Shown: positions 25,842-33,937 of the stretch, one piece after another
Position numbering within the stretch: the stretch's first letter is position 1
Layout: every line of letters begins with the position of its first letter
DNA from: Rhodoblastus sp963804045
GTDB taxonomy: Bacteria; Pseudomonadota; Alphaproteobacteria; Rhizobiales; Beijerinckiaceae
Assembly (NCBI GenBank): GCA_963804045.1
Contig: CAWDOR010000033.1
Span: forward strand, 62,001 to 126,000
Direction of reading: 5' to 3'
Length of the DNA: 64,000 nucleotides
Notes under the pieces: generated by a model
What the model was told of the DNA's origin: nothing
The model's database searches: none
The model's input: only the letters and a program-made list of their open reading frames with translations
Position numbers and translations under genes: made by a program

Positions 25842-26906
25842 ATGAGCGCTGTGCACGCGCCGGCTCACGCCGGGGGCGAAAGCCTGAACGCCTATCTCGA
25901 CACATGGAGCGCTGGGCGTCCCGAGCGCGCCGCGCTCGCCGAATGCCTCGCCGCGCTCGCCGAGGCCGGGCGGAAAATCTCCGAAACGGTTTTGCGCGGC
26001 CCCTTGCAGGGCCGGATGGGCGCGGAAATCGGCGCCGCCAACGCCGATGGCGACCAGCAGCGCGCCCTCGACGTCATCGCCGACCAGGCGGTCGTCGCAG
26101 CCTTGAAAACGGCCGATGTCGCCTATTACGCTTCCGAGGAGGAAGAGGCGATCCTGACCCTCAAAGCCGGCGGCGCCCTGGCCGTGGCGGTCGATCCGCT
26201 CGACGGCTCCTCCAATATCGACGCCAATATTTCGATTGGCACGATTTTCTCGATTTTTCCCGCCTCGCCCGAGGGCGCGACGGCCAGCTTTTTCCGGCCG
26301 GGCCATGAGCAGATCGGCGGCGGCTATATCGTCTATGGCCCGCATGTGGCGCTGGTGTTCACGCTCGGCGAAGGCGTCGCCCATTTCGTCCTCGACCCGG
26401 CGTCACAGACCTTCCGGCTGATCGCCGATGGGCTGAAAATCGCCGCCGTCACCCGCGAATATGCGATCAACGCCTCCAATTACCGCCATTGGATCCCGCC
26501 GATCCGCACTTTCATCGACGATTGCGTCGCCGGCGCCGGCGGCCCCCATGGCAAGGATTTCAACATGCGCTGGGTGGCCTCGCTGGTCGCCGAGACCCAT
26601 CGCATTTTTGTGCGCGGCGGGGTGTTTCTCTATCCCGCCGACGAGCGCAAGGGCTATGAACATGGCCGGTTGCGGCTGCTCTACGAGGCCAATCCCATCG
26701 CCTTTCTGGTCGAACAGGCCGGCGGCGGCGCCACCGACGGCTTCCTGCGCATTCTCGACAAGAAGGCCTCGAACCTGCACCAGCGCACGCCGCTGATCTT
26801 CGGCGCCGCCGAAAAAGTCATGCGCATCGCCTCCTATTACACCGATACGCATTTCGAGCGCTCCCGTTCACCGCTGTTTGGCGAACGCGGCCTGTTCCAC
26901 GCCTGA
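25842..26906 (+). CDS. cbbF: Class I fructose-1,6-bisphosphatase, 354 aa
   Basis: Removes the C1 phosphate of fructose 1,6-bisphosphate (and in many autotrophs of sedoheptulose 1,7-bisphosphate) in the Calvin cycle. Metal and phosphate sites are visible: 'SEEEEAILTL' near residue 103, 'VAVDPLDGSSNIDANISIGT' near residue 117-136, 'NASNYRHW' near residue 209 and 'RYEANPIAFLVEQAGG'-like 'LYEANPIAFLVEQAGGGATD' near residue 283. First gene of the cbb operon; the ATG at 25842 follows GGGAGG. It stops 15 bases before cbbP. Confidence 0.96.
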   Translation: MSAVHAPAHAGGESLNAYLDTWSAGRPERAALAECLAALAEAGRKISETVLRGPLQGRMGAEIGAANADGDQQRALDVIADQAVVAALKTADVAYYASEEEEAILTLKAGGALAVAVDPLDGSSNIDANISIGTIFSIFPASPEGATASFFRPGHEQIGGGYIVYGPHVALVFTLGEGVAHFVLDPASQTFRLIADGLKIAAVTREYAINASNYRHWIPPIRTFIDDCVAGAGGPHGKDFNMRWVASLVAETHRIFVRGGVFLYPADERKGYEHGRLRLLYEANPIAFLVEQAGGGATDGFLRILDKKASNLHQRTPLIFGAAEKVMRIASYYTDTHFERSRSPLFGERGLFHA

Positions 26907-26921
26907 AACCCGGAAATAAAC

Positions 26922-27797
26922 ATGTCGATTCAGCACCCCATCATTTCCGTCGTCGGGTCTTCAGGCGCGGGAACCAGCACGGTCAAACATACGTTCGACC
27001 AGATTTTCCGTCGCGAGGGCTATGCCGCCGCCTCGATCGAGGGCGACGCCTTCCACCGCTTCAACCGCGCCGACATGAAGGCGGAAATGGCCAAGCGCAA
27101 GGAGGCGGGCGACGCCACTTTCAGCCATTTCTCCATGGACGCCAATCTGCTCGCCGAGCTGGAAAGCGCCATGAAAACCTATGGAGAAACGGGCAAATGC
27201 AAGGCGCGCACCTATGTCCATGACGCAGGCGAAGCCGAGCTGCACGGCGTGCCGCCGGGCCATTTCACCGACTGGCGCGAGATCGGCGCGGATTCGGACC
27301 TGCTGTTCTACGAGGGCCTGCATGGGGCGGTGAAACAGGACGATATCGACATTTCCGGCCAATGCGATCTGAAAATCGGCGTCGTCCCGGTGATCAATCT
27401 CGAATGGATCCAGAAGATCCACCGCGACCGTTCGCATCGCGGCTACACCACCGAGGCGGTGACCGACACGATTTTGCGGCGCATGCACGCCTATGTGCAT
27501 GTGATCTGCCCACAATTCACCGAAACCGACATCAACTTCCAGCGCGTGCCGGTGGTCGACACCTCCAACCCCTTCATTACCCGGTGGATTCCCACCGCCG
27601 GGGAGTCGCTGGTGGTGATCCGCTTCCGCAATCCGCGCGGGATCGACTTCCCCTATCTCACCACAATGATCCACGATTCCTGGATGAGTAGGCCAAATTC
27701 GATCGTTATCCCCGCGGACAAGCTTGATCTGGCCATGCAACTTATCCTAACCCCTTTGATAACCCGACTGGTCGAACGCGGCCGCAGGTCGAAGTGA
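26922..27797 (+). CDS. cbbP: Phosphoribulokinase, 291 aa
   Basis: Makes ribulose 1,5-bisphosphate from ribulose 5-phosphate and ATP, the reaction unique to the Calvin cycle. The bacterial class I octamer type is indicated by its ~290-residue length. The P-loop is VVGSSGAGTSTVKHTF at residues 10-25, followed by 'SIEGDAFHRFNRADMK' and 'YEGLHGA' near residue 131 and 'VPVINLEWIQKIHRDRSHRG' near 155. It lies between cbbF and cbbT with short gaps, consistent with one operon. Confidence 0.97.
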   Translation: MSIQHPIISVVGSSGAGTSTVKHTFDQIFRREGYAAASIEGDAFHRFNRADMKAEMAKRKEAGDATFSHFSMDANLLAELESAMKTYGETGKCKARTYVHDAGEAELHGVPPGHFTDWREIGADSDLLFYEGLHGAVKQDDIDISGQCDLKIGVVPVINLEWIQKIHRDRSHRGYTTEAVTDTILRRMHAYVHVICPQFTETDINFQRVPVVDTSNPFITRWIPTAGESLVVIRFRNPRGIDFPYLTTMIHDSWMSRPNSIVIPADKLDLAMQLILTPLITRLVERGRRSK

Positions 27798-27823
27798 AGG
27801 TTTTGGAGCAAAGGAAAATTCAG

Positions 27824-29824
27824 ATGGACCAGGTCTTGACCGCCGAAAAAGCGACCGCCGTCCCCTTCAAGGACATGGCCAACGCCATCCGCGCTTTGGC
27901 CATGGACGCGGTGGAAAAGGCCAAATCCGGCCATCCCGGCATGCCCATGGGCATGGCCGACGCCGCCGCCGTGCTGTTCACGAAATTCCTCAAGATCGAT
28001 CCGGCCAATCCCGCCTGGCCCGACCGCGACCGTTTCGTGCTGTCGGCCGGCCATGGCTCCATGCTGCTCTACGCCCTGCATTATCTGCTCGGCTATGACG
28101 ACATGCCCATCGAGCAGATCGAGAATTTCCGCCAGATGGGCGCCCGCACCGCCGGCCATCCCGAATATGGCCACGCCAAGGGCATCGAGACCACCACGGG
28201 ACCGCTGGGGCAGGGCATCGCCACGGCGGTCGGCATGGCCCTGGCGGAGCGCATGCTCAACGCCCGCTTTGGCGACGCGCTCGTCGATCACCATACCTAT
28301 GTGATCTCCGGCGATGGCTGCCTGCAGGAAGGCATTTCCCACGAGGCCATCGACCTCGCCGGCCATTTGCGGCTTGGCAAGCTGATCGTGCTCTGGGACG
28401 ACAATTCCATCTCCATCGACGGCGCCACCAGCGTCTCGACCTCCATGGACCAGATCAAGCGTTTTGAAGCCGCCGGCTGGAACACGATCCGCGTCGATGG
28501 CCACAGCGAGGCCGAACTGACCGCCGCCATCGAAAAGGCGCGCAAACATTCGGATAAGCCCTGGCTGATCGCCTGCAAGACCGTCATCGGCTTCGGCGCC
28601 CCGACCCGCGCCGGCACCTCGAAAGCCCATGGCGAGGCGCTCGGCGCGGCTGAGATCGCCGGCGCCCGCGAAAAACTCGGCTGGCCCTACGCGCCCTTCG
28701 TCGTGCCCGAGCCGATTTTGAACGCATGGCGCGAAGTGGCGCAGAAAGGCGCGGCGGCCCGCGCCGAATGGACAGCGCGCCACGCCGCCTCGGCCCAGGC
28801 CGGCCTGTTTGACCGGCACATGGCCGGCAAGGCTCCCGAGGCCCAGGAAGCCTTGAAGGCGCTGATCGCCGACCATGTCGCCAACAAGCCGAAAATCGCC
28901 ACCCGCAAAGCTTCGGAAGTGGCGCTGGCGGCGATCAATGACGCGACCGAACTGAGCCTTGGCGGCTCGGCCGATCTCACCCATTCCAATCTGACCATCA
29001 CCAAGGGCCTGGTTCCCGTGGCGCCCGGCTCCTACGGCGGCCGCTACATCCACTATGGCATTCGCGAACACGCCATGGCCGCCGCCATGAACGGCCTCGC
29101 CCTGCATGGCGGCTTCATCCCCTATGGGGGCACCTTCCTGGTGTTTTCCGATTATGCGCGCGGCGCCATCCGCTTGTCGGCGCTGATGGGCGTTCGAGTC
29201 GTCTATGTGCTCACCCATGATTCCATCGGTCTGGGCGAGGACGGCCCGACCCACCAGCCGGTGGAGACCGTCGCCGCCCTGCGCGCCATGCCCAATCTTC
29301 TGGTGTTCCGCCCCTGCGACGCCGTGGAAACGGCGGAAGCCTGGGCTGTGGCGCTGGCCGAGGAGAAGACCCCTTCGGCGCTCGCCCTGTCGCGTCAGGC
29401 CTTGCAGCCGCTGCGCGTCAGCGCGTCGAGCGAAAATCTTTCCGCCAAGGGCGCCTATGTGCTGCGCGAGGCGGAGGGTGCGCGCGACGTGACCCTGCTG
29501 GCGACCGGCTCGGAAGTGGAAATCGCGGTGGCCGCCGCCGATCTGCTGGCGGCGCAGGGCAAGAAGGCCGCCGTGGTCTCCATGCCCTGCTGGGAGCTGT
29601 TCGAGCGCCAGAGCGCCGAGTACCGCAAATCGGTGCTGGGAACCGCGCCGCGCGTGGCCGTCGAGGCGGCGCTGCGCTTTGGTTGGGACCGCTGGATCGG
29701 CGATCACGGCGATTTCATCGGCATGCGCGGTTTCGGCGCCTCGGCGCCCGCCGGCGAACTCTACAAGCATTTCGGCATCACGGCGGAAAAGGTCGCTGAA
29801 GCCGCAAACAAGCTGATCGGCTAA
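27824..29824 (+). CDS. cbbT: Transketolase, 666 aa
   Basis: Thiamine-diphosphate enzyme moving two-carbon units between sugar phosphates in the regenerative phase of the Calvin cycle. The pyrophosphate domain has 'GHPGMPMGMAD' near residue 35 and the ThDP motif GDGCLQEGISHEA ... LWDDNSISIDG near residues 164-200; the central domain has 'YGIREHAMAAAMNG' near residue 411; the C-terminal domain starts near 530. The ATG at 27824 with AAGGAAA is preferred over a GTG at 27794 that overlaps the cbbP stop. Length is standard. Confidence 0.97.
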   Translation: MDQVLTAEKATAVPFKDMANAIRALAMDAVEKAKSGHPGMPMGMADAAAVLFTKFLKIDPANPAWPDRDRFVLSAGHGSMLLYALHYLLGYDDMPIEQIENFRQMGARTAGHPEYGHAKGIETTTGPLGQGIATAVGMALAERMLNARFGDALVDHHTYVISGDGCLQEGISHEAIDLAGHLRLGKLIVLWDDNSISIDGATSVSTSMDQIKRFEAAGWNTIRVDGHSEAELTAAIEKARKHSDKPWLIACKTVIGFGAPTRAGTSKAHGEALGAAEIAGAREKLGWPYAPFVVPEPILNAWREVAQKGAAARAEWTARHAASAQAGLFDRHMAGKAPEAQEALKALIADHVANKPKIATRKASEVALAAINDATELSLGGSADLTHSNLTITKGLVPVAPGSYGGRYIHYGIREHAMAAAMNGLALHGGFIPYGGTFLVFSDYARGAIRLSALMGVRVVYVLTHDSIGLGEDGPTHQPVETVAALRAMPNLLVFRPCDAVETAEAWAVALAEEKTPSALALSRQALQPLRVSASSENLSAKGAYVLREAEGARDVTLLATGSEVEIAVAAADLLAAQGKKAAVVSMPCWELFERQSAEYRKSVLGTAPRVAVEAALRFGWDRWIGDHGDFIGMRGFGASAPAGELYKHFGITAEKVAEAANKLIG

Positions 29825-29893
29825 GTCCCGATCCATCCCTTCTCCCCGTACGCGGGGACAAGGACTGAAAGCCAAGTTTAAACGAATAACCAA

Positions 29894-29934
29894 GCGCGAA
29901 AACAATGGTTTCGCGCCACGGGGACGCTTGTCCC
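29894..29934 (+). other. Two hairpins in the cbbT-cbbA gap
   Basis: GCGCGAAA (29894-29901) pairs perfectly with TTTCGCGC (29909-29916), and GGGAC-GCTT-GTCCC occupies 29921-29934 just before the cbbA ribosome binding site. A third short stem, CCCCG-TACG-CGGGG, lies near 29845. None is followed by a T-run, so they look like processing or stability elements between cistrons rather than terminators. Confidence 0.5.
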
Positions 29935-29950
29935 GGAAACGGAGGACTCC

Positions 29951-31030
29951 ATGGCCCGCATCACGCTCAGACAGCTTCTCGACGCCGCCGCCGAGCGGTC
30001 CTATGGCGTCCCGGCTTTCAACGTCAACAATATGGAGCAGGCGCTGGCGATCATGGAGGCCGCGCGCGCCACAAGCGCGCCGGTGATCATCCAGGCCAGC
30101 CGCGGCGCCCGCGCCTATGCCGGCGACATCATGTTCGCCAAGATGATGGAGGCGCTGGAGCTGATGTATCCGGAGATCCCGCTCTGTATCCATCAGGATC
30201 ACGGCGAGCGCGTCGCCACCTGCCTCTCCGCCATCCAGAACGGTTTTACCTCGGTGATGATGGACGGTTCGCTGATGGAGGACGGCAAGACCCCGGCGAG
30301 CTACGACTATAACGTCGCCATCACCGCCGAAGTCGCCCGGCTCGCCCATATGGTCGGGGCCTCGGTCGAAGGCGAGCTGGGCTGCCTCGGCTCGCTGGAA
30401 ACCGGTCACGGCGAGGCCGAGGACGGCCACGGCTTTGAAGGCAAGCTCGACCGCGCCAGTCTGCTGACCGATCCGGAGGAGGCGCAGGCCTTTGTCGCCG
30501 CGACCAAGGTGGATGCCCTGGCGGTCGCGATAGGCACCTCGCATGGCGCCTATAAGTTCACCAAAAAGCCGACCAGCGATGTCTTGGCGATCGACCGGAT
30601 CGCCGAAATCCACGCCAAAATTCCCAACACCCATCTGGTCATGCACGGCTCCTCCTCGGTGCCGGAGGAATATCGCAATCTGTTCAACGAGAACGGCGGC
30701 GAGATGCGCGAGACCTACGGCGTGCCGGTGGAAGAAATCGTGCGCGGCATCCGCTTCGGCGTGCGCAAAGTCAATATCGACACCGACCTGCGCCTGGCCG
30801 CGGCGGCGGAATTCCGCCGCGTCGCCACCAAGAACCGCGCCGAATTCGATCCGCGCAAATTCTTGAAACCAGCCATGGACGCCATGGCCAAAGTTTGCCG
30901 CGACCGCTTCGAGGCTTTTGGCTGCGCCGGGCAGGCGCAATATATCAAGGTCAAGCCGATGGCGGACATGGCCAAGGCCTATGCCAGCGGCGCGCTCGAT
31001 CCGGTGATTCCGGTGAAGTCCGCCGCCTAA
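29951..31030 (+). CDS. cbbA: Class II fructose-bisphosphate aldolase, CbbA type, 359 aa
   Basis: Zinc-dependent aldolase forming fructose 1,6-bisphosphate and sedoheptulose 1,7-bisphosphate. Motifs: 'YGVPAFNVNNMEQ' near residue 18, the metal-binding CIHQDHGE near 81, 'EGELGCLGSLETGHGEAEDG' near 140-160, 'GTSHGAYKF' and 'VMHGSSSVPEEY' near 233 and 'VRKVNIDTDLRLA' near 275. The Glu-rich insertion after the GE motif is typical of the CbbA/FbaA subgroup (family CbbA, from memory). ATG at 29951 follows ACGGAGG. Confidence 0.96.
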   Translation: MARITLRQLLDAAAERSYGVPAFNVNNMEQALAIMEAARATSAPVIIQASRGARAYAGDIMFAKMMEALELMYPEIPLCIHQDHGERVATCLSAIQNGFTSVMMDGSLMEDGKTPASYDYNVAITAEVARLAHMVGASVEGELGCLGSLETGHGEAEDGHGFEGKLDRASLLTDPEEAQAFVAATKVDALAVAIGTSHGAYKFTKKPTSDVLAIDRIAEIHAKIPNTHLVMHGSSSVPEEYRNLFNENGGEMRETYGVPVEEIVRGIRFGVRKVNIDTDLRLAAAAEFRRVATKNRAEFDPRKFLKPAMDAMAKVCRDRFEAFGCAGQAQYIKVKPMADMAKAYASGALDPVIPVKSAA

Positions 31031-31031
31031 G

Positions 31032-31103
31032 GAATTGAAGTTTCAGGACAAGGCAAGCGCGCCCTGGCGGCGCCGCGGAGACGCTTGCCTTCAATTCAAG
31101 GAG
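31032..31103 (+). promoter_or_regulatory. Structured leader of cbbM
   Basis: AAGGCAAGCG (31050-31059) is the exact reverse complement of CGCTTGCCTT (31082-31091), and GAATTG (31032-31037) pairs with CAATTC (31092-31097) outside it. The nested helix ends directly against the ribosome binding site AAGGAG at 31098-31103. The likely roles are protecting the cbbM message or marking a processing site; both are inference. Confidence 0.65.
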
Positions 31104-31109
31104 AGCAAA

Positions 31110-32495
31110 ATGGACCAGTCATCCCGCTACGCCAATCTGAACCTGAAAGAAGCCGATCTGATCGCCGGCGGCAAGCATGTGCTCGTCGCCTACAAGATGA
31201 AGCCCAAGGACGGCCACGGCCCCTATCTCGCGGCCGCCGCCCATTTCGCCGCGGAATCCTCGACCGGCACCAATGTCGAGGTCTCCACCACCGACGATTT
31301 CACACGGGGCGTCGATGCGCTCGTTTATGAAATCGACGAAGCCAATGAAGTCATGAAGATCGCCTATCCCGTCGATCTGTTCGACCGCAACATCATCGAC
31401 GGCCGCGCGATGATCGCCTCCTTCCTCACCCTGACCATCGGCAACAACCAGGGCATGGGCGACATTGAATATGGCAAGATGCACGATTTCTACGTGCCGC
31501 CGGCCTATCTGCGCCTGTTCGACGGGCCCGCGACCACCATCAAGGACCTGTGGCGCGTGCTCGGCCGTCCCGTCGTCGACGGCGGCTTCATCGTCGGCAC
31601 GATCATCAAGCCCAAGCTGGGCCTGCGGCCCAAACCCTTCGCCGACGCCTGCTACGATTTCTGGCTGGGCGGCGACTTCATCAAGAATGACGAGCCGCAG
31701 GGCAACCAGACCTTCGCGCCCTTCAAGGAGGCCGTCAGCCTCGTGAACGACGCCATGGTCCGCGCCCAGGACAGGACCGGCCAAGCCAAGCTGTTCTCGT
31801 TCAACATCACCGCCGACGATCATTATGAAATGATCGCGCGCGGCGAATATATCCTGGAAACCTTTGGCCCCAACGCCGATCACGTCGCCTTCCTGGTCGA
31901 CGGCTATGTCGCCGGTCCCGCCGCCATCACCACGGCGCGCCGCCAGTTCCCCAAGCAGTACCTGCACTATCACCGCGCCGGCCACGGCGCCGTGACCTCG
32001 CCGCAGTCCAAGCGCGGCTATACCGCCTTCGTGCTGTCGAAAATGGCCCGGTTGCAAGGCGCTTCGGGTATCCACACGGGCACGATGGGCTTTGGCAAGA
32101 TGGAAGGCGAGGCCGCCGACAAAAACATGGCCTTCATGCTGTGCGACGACAGCGCCGACGGCCCCTTCTACCACCAGGAGTGGCTGGGCATGAACCCGAC
32201 CACGCCGATCATCTCCGGCGGCATGAACGCGCTGCGCATGCCGGGCTTCTTCGAGAATCTCGGCCATTCCAACCTGATCATGACCGCAGGCGGCGGCGCC
32301 TTCGGCCATATCGACGGCGGCGCGGCGGGCGCGGTCTCGCTGCGCCAGGCGGAAGCCTGCTGGCGCGCCAAGGCCGATCCGGTCGAATTCGCAAGGGATC
32401 ACCGCGAATTCGCCCGCGCCTTCGTCAGCTTCGCCGGCGACGCCGACAAGCTGTTCCCCGGCTGGCGCGACCGGTTGGGTCAGGCTGCGGCGTAA
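31110..32495 (+). CDS. cbbM: Ribulose-bisphosphate carboxylase, form II, 461 aa
   Basis: CO2-fixing enzyme of the Calvin cycle, homodimer type without small subunit. Active-site residues: Lys167 in TIIKPKLG, the carbamylated Lys192 in GGDFIKNDEPQ, 'HYHRAGHGA' near residue 288-296, the loop 6 'MGFGKMEGE' near residue 330 and 'SGGMNALRMPGFF' near 368. Length and N-terminus (MDQSSRYANLNLKE) match form II enzymes such as that of Rhodospirillum rubrum, with numbering shifted by one. The ATG at 31110 has a perfect AAGGAG six bases upstream. No cbbL/cbbS, cbbQ, cbbO or carboxysome gene is present in the window. Confidence 0.98.
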   Translation: MDQSSRYANLNLKEADLIAGGKHVLVAYKMKPKDGHGPYLAAAAHFAAESSTGTNVEVSTTDDFTRGVDALVYEIDEANEVMKIAYPVDLFDRNIIDGRAMIASFLTLTIGNNQGMGDIEYGKMHDFYVPPAYLRLFDGPATTIKDLWRVLGRPVVDGGFIVGTIIKPKLGLRPKPFADACYDFWLGGDFIKNDEPQGNQTFAPFKEAVSLVNDAMVRAQDRTGQAKLFSFNITADDHYEMIARGEYILETFGPNADHVAFLVDGYVAGPAAITTARRQFPKQYLHYHRAGHGAVTSPQSKRGYTAFVLSKMARLQGASGIHTGTMGFGKMEGEAADKNMAFMLCDDSADGPFYHQEWLGMNPTTPIISGGMNALRMPGFFENLGHSNLIMTAGGGAFGHIDGGAAGAVSLRQAEACWRAKADPVEFARDHREFARAFVSFAGDADKLFPGWRDRLGQAAA

Positions 32496-32505
32496 GCGAA
32501 AAACC

Positions 32506-32529
32506 GGGCCGGATTTTCAAGTCCGGCCC
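32506..32529 (+). other. Hairpin just after cbbM stop
   Basis: GGGCCGGA pairs perfectly with TCCGGCCC around an eight-base loop, ten bases after the cbbM stop. There is no T-run, so it probably protects the 3' end of the cbbM message or attenuates read-through into cbbE. Confidence 0.55.
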
Positions 32530-32539
32530 AATCACGACC

Positions 32540-32646
32540 GTCATGCCCGGGCTTGTCCCGGGCATCCGCGCCGATCCGCGAAGCTCGCCGTCAAATATTT
32601 CGCTCAACGGCGCCGCGTGGATGGCCGGGACAAGCCCGGCCATGAC
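32540..32646. repeat. Bipartite REP/RIME-like palindromic element
   Basis: Two arms in inverted orientation, each itself a hairpin: left 32540-32569 built on GCCCGGGCTTGTCCCGGGC, right 32614-32646 built on GGCCGGGACAAGCCCGGCC, both bounded by GTCATG/CATGAC. The 'GTCATG-x-CCGGGCTTGTCCCGG-x-CAT' form is a common dispersed element in Rhizobiales genomes (from memory). It separates cbbM from cbbE. Confidence 0.8.
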
Positions 32647-32719
32647 GTGCTGGGAAAACCGGGCGAAACCGGATGTCGCAGCACTGATTCATGGCCGCAG
32701 CCGCGAAAGGACTCACCCC

Positions 32720-33427
32720 ATGCCCGCCTTCGACCGCAGCATAAAAATCGCGCCCTCGATCCTCTCCGCCGATTTCGCCAATTTCGGCGCGGAGTGCCGC
32801 GCCATCGAGGCGCAAGGCGCGGACTGGGTCCATGTCGATGTCATGGACGGCCATTTCGTCCCCAACATCACCTTCGGTCCCGCCACCTGCGCGGCGATCC
32901 GCAAGCATATCAAGGGCGTGATGGACGTGCATCTGATGATCGCCCCCGCCGATCCTTATATCGAGGCCTTTTGCAAGGCCGGCGCGGATGTTCTGACCGT
33001 CCACGCCGAGGCCGGACCGCATCTCGACCGTTCGCTGCAATTGATCCGGTCCTGCGGCGCCAAGGCCGGCGTGTCGCTCAACCCCTCGACACCGGCCAGC
33101 GCGCTGGAATTCATTCTCGACCGCATCGATCTGGTGCTGGTGATGACGGTGAACCCCGGCTTCGGCGGCCAAAGTTTTATCGACTCCCAGATCGAGAAAG
33201 TGAAACAGATCCGCGCCATGCTCGGCGAGCGTCATGTCCACATCGAAATCGACGGCGGGATCACGCCGGAGACCGCGCCGCTGGTCGCCGCCGTCGGCGC
33301 CGATGTGCTGGTCGCGGGCTCGGCGGTGTTCAAGGGCGGTTCGGTGGAGACGCCGGAGATTTATGGTCGCAACATCGCCGCGATCCGCGCCGCCGCCGAG
33401 GCCGCCCGGACCCGGACGGCGGCCTGA
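32720..33427 (+). CDS. cbbE: Ribulose-phosphate 3-epimerase, cbb-operon copy, 235 aa
   Basis: Second epimerase of the window, supplying ribulose 5-phosphate to phosphoribulokinase. Motifs IAPSILSADFANF, HVDVMDGHFVPNITFGP, 'DVHLMIAPADPYIEAF', 'HAEAGPHLDRSL', 'MTVNPGFGGQSF' and 'EIDGGITPETAP' are present. The C-terminus is extended and Ala/Arg-rich. The order cbbF-P-T-A-M-E matches the form II operon known from Rhodobacter (minus cbbG and cbbZ). It differs clearly from the copy at 11558. ATG at 32720, preceded by AAAGGA at longish spacing. Confidence 0.93.
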   Translation: MPAFDRSIKIAPSILSADFANFGAECRAIEAQGADWVHVDVMDGHFVPNITFGPATCAAIRKHIKGVMDVHLMIAPADPYIEAFCKAGADVLTVHAEAGPHLDRSLQLIRSCGAKAGVSLNPSTPASALEFILDRIDLVLVMTVNPGFGGQSFIDSQIEKVKQIRAMLGERHVHIEIDGGITPETAPLVAAVGADVLVAGSAVFKGGSVETPEIYGRNIAAIRAAAEAARTRTAA

Positions 33428-33440
33428 CCGCCGCGAAAAA

Positions 33441-33752
33441 TCAGCCGGTGCTCCACACTCTGGGGCGGCGCATGCCGGCGATCTTGCAGGCCTGTCCGGG
33501 ATAGCCGAGCGGAAACAGCTCGAACAGCAGATTGCGTCCGCCGCCGCGCGTCTCCGTGAGGTGACGCATGACAAAACGCGCGTCGGCGGGAACGCGATGC
33601 TCGTCGTAAAAGGCGCGCATGAAGCGGATCGCCGCCCAATGGCCCTCGGTCAGCTCGATGCCGGCCACGCTCGCCGTCTCGCGGGCGAAATCCTCGCTCC
33701 AGGCGTCGGGATCGGTCAGATAGCCATCGGCGTCCACTTCCGCTTCGCTCAT
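33441..33752 (-). CDS. TusE/DsrC/DsvC family sulfur-relay protein with a single C-terminal-arm Cys, 103 aa
   Basis: Small sulfur-carrier family member. 'DADGYLTDPDAWSEDFA', 'GIELTEGHWAAIRFMRAFYDEH' in two parts, and 'LFELFPLGYPGQACKIAGM' follow the DsrC/TusE fold. The first conserved Cys (ACKIAG, residue ~90) is present, but the penultimate Cys found in DsrC and TusE (PTGCV-type ending) is missing; the tail reads RRPRVWSTG. It is therefore not a standard TusE for tRNA thiolation, and no tusBCD or dsr genes are here. It may be one of the regulatory or lipoate/Hdr-linked variants (inference). It ends 13 bases from cbbE, convergent. Confidence 0.85.
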   Translation of the reverse strand: MSEAEVDADGYLTDPDAWSEDFARETASVAGIELTEGHWAAIRFMRAFYDEHRVPADARFVMRHLTETRGGGRNLLFELFPLGYPGQACKIAGMRRPRVWSTG

Positions 33753-33937
33753 GTTTTCCTCCCTTGGCGCGCTATCCTAGCCCGATGCGGCGATCCTGGC
33801 GAACCGGATCGCGCCCGTTTTTGCGCGCGCGCAAACAAGCGCGACTTCGCGCCTTTCCGGTTGCGCAGGCGCCGCGCTGGCGATTAGAGCTTGAATTCGG
33901 CCGAGCGCATCCGGACGCCCGCCGAACCGAGGCGCCA

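Noticed and set aside
27653..30940. Minus-strand open frame of 1095 codons across cbbT and cbbA
   Set aside because: High GC removes stops on the antisense strand. The translation is a His/Gly/Asp/Gln-rich mirror of transketolase and aldolase codons.
33441..33475. Frameshift at the DsrC-like C-terminus hiding the last Cys
   Set aside because: Other frames give PECGAPADF or RRPQSVEHR; neither gives a family-like CV ending, so the Cys-less tail is taken as real.
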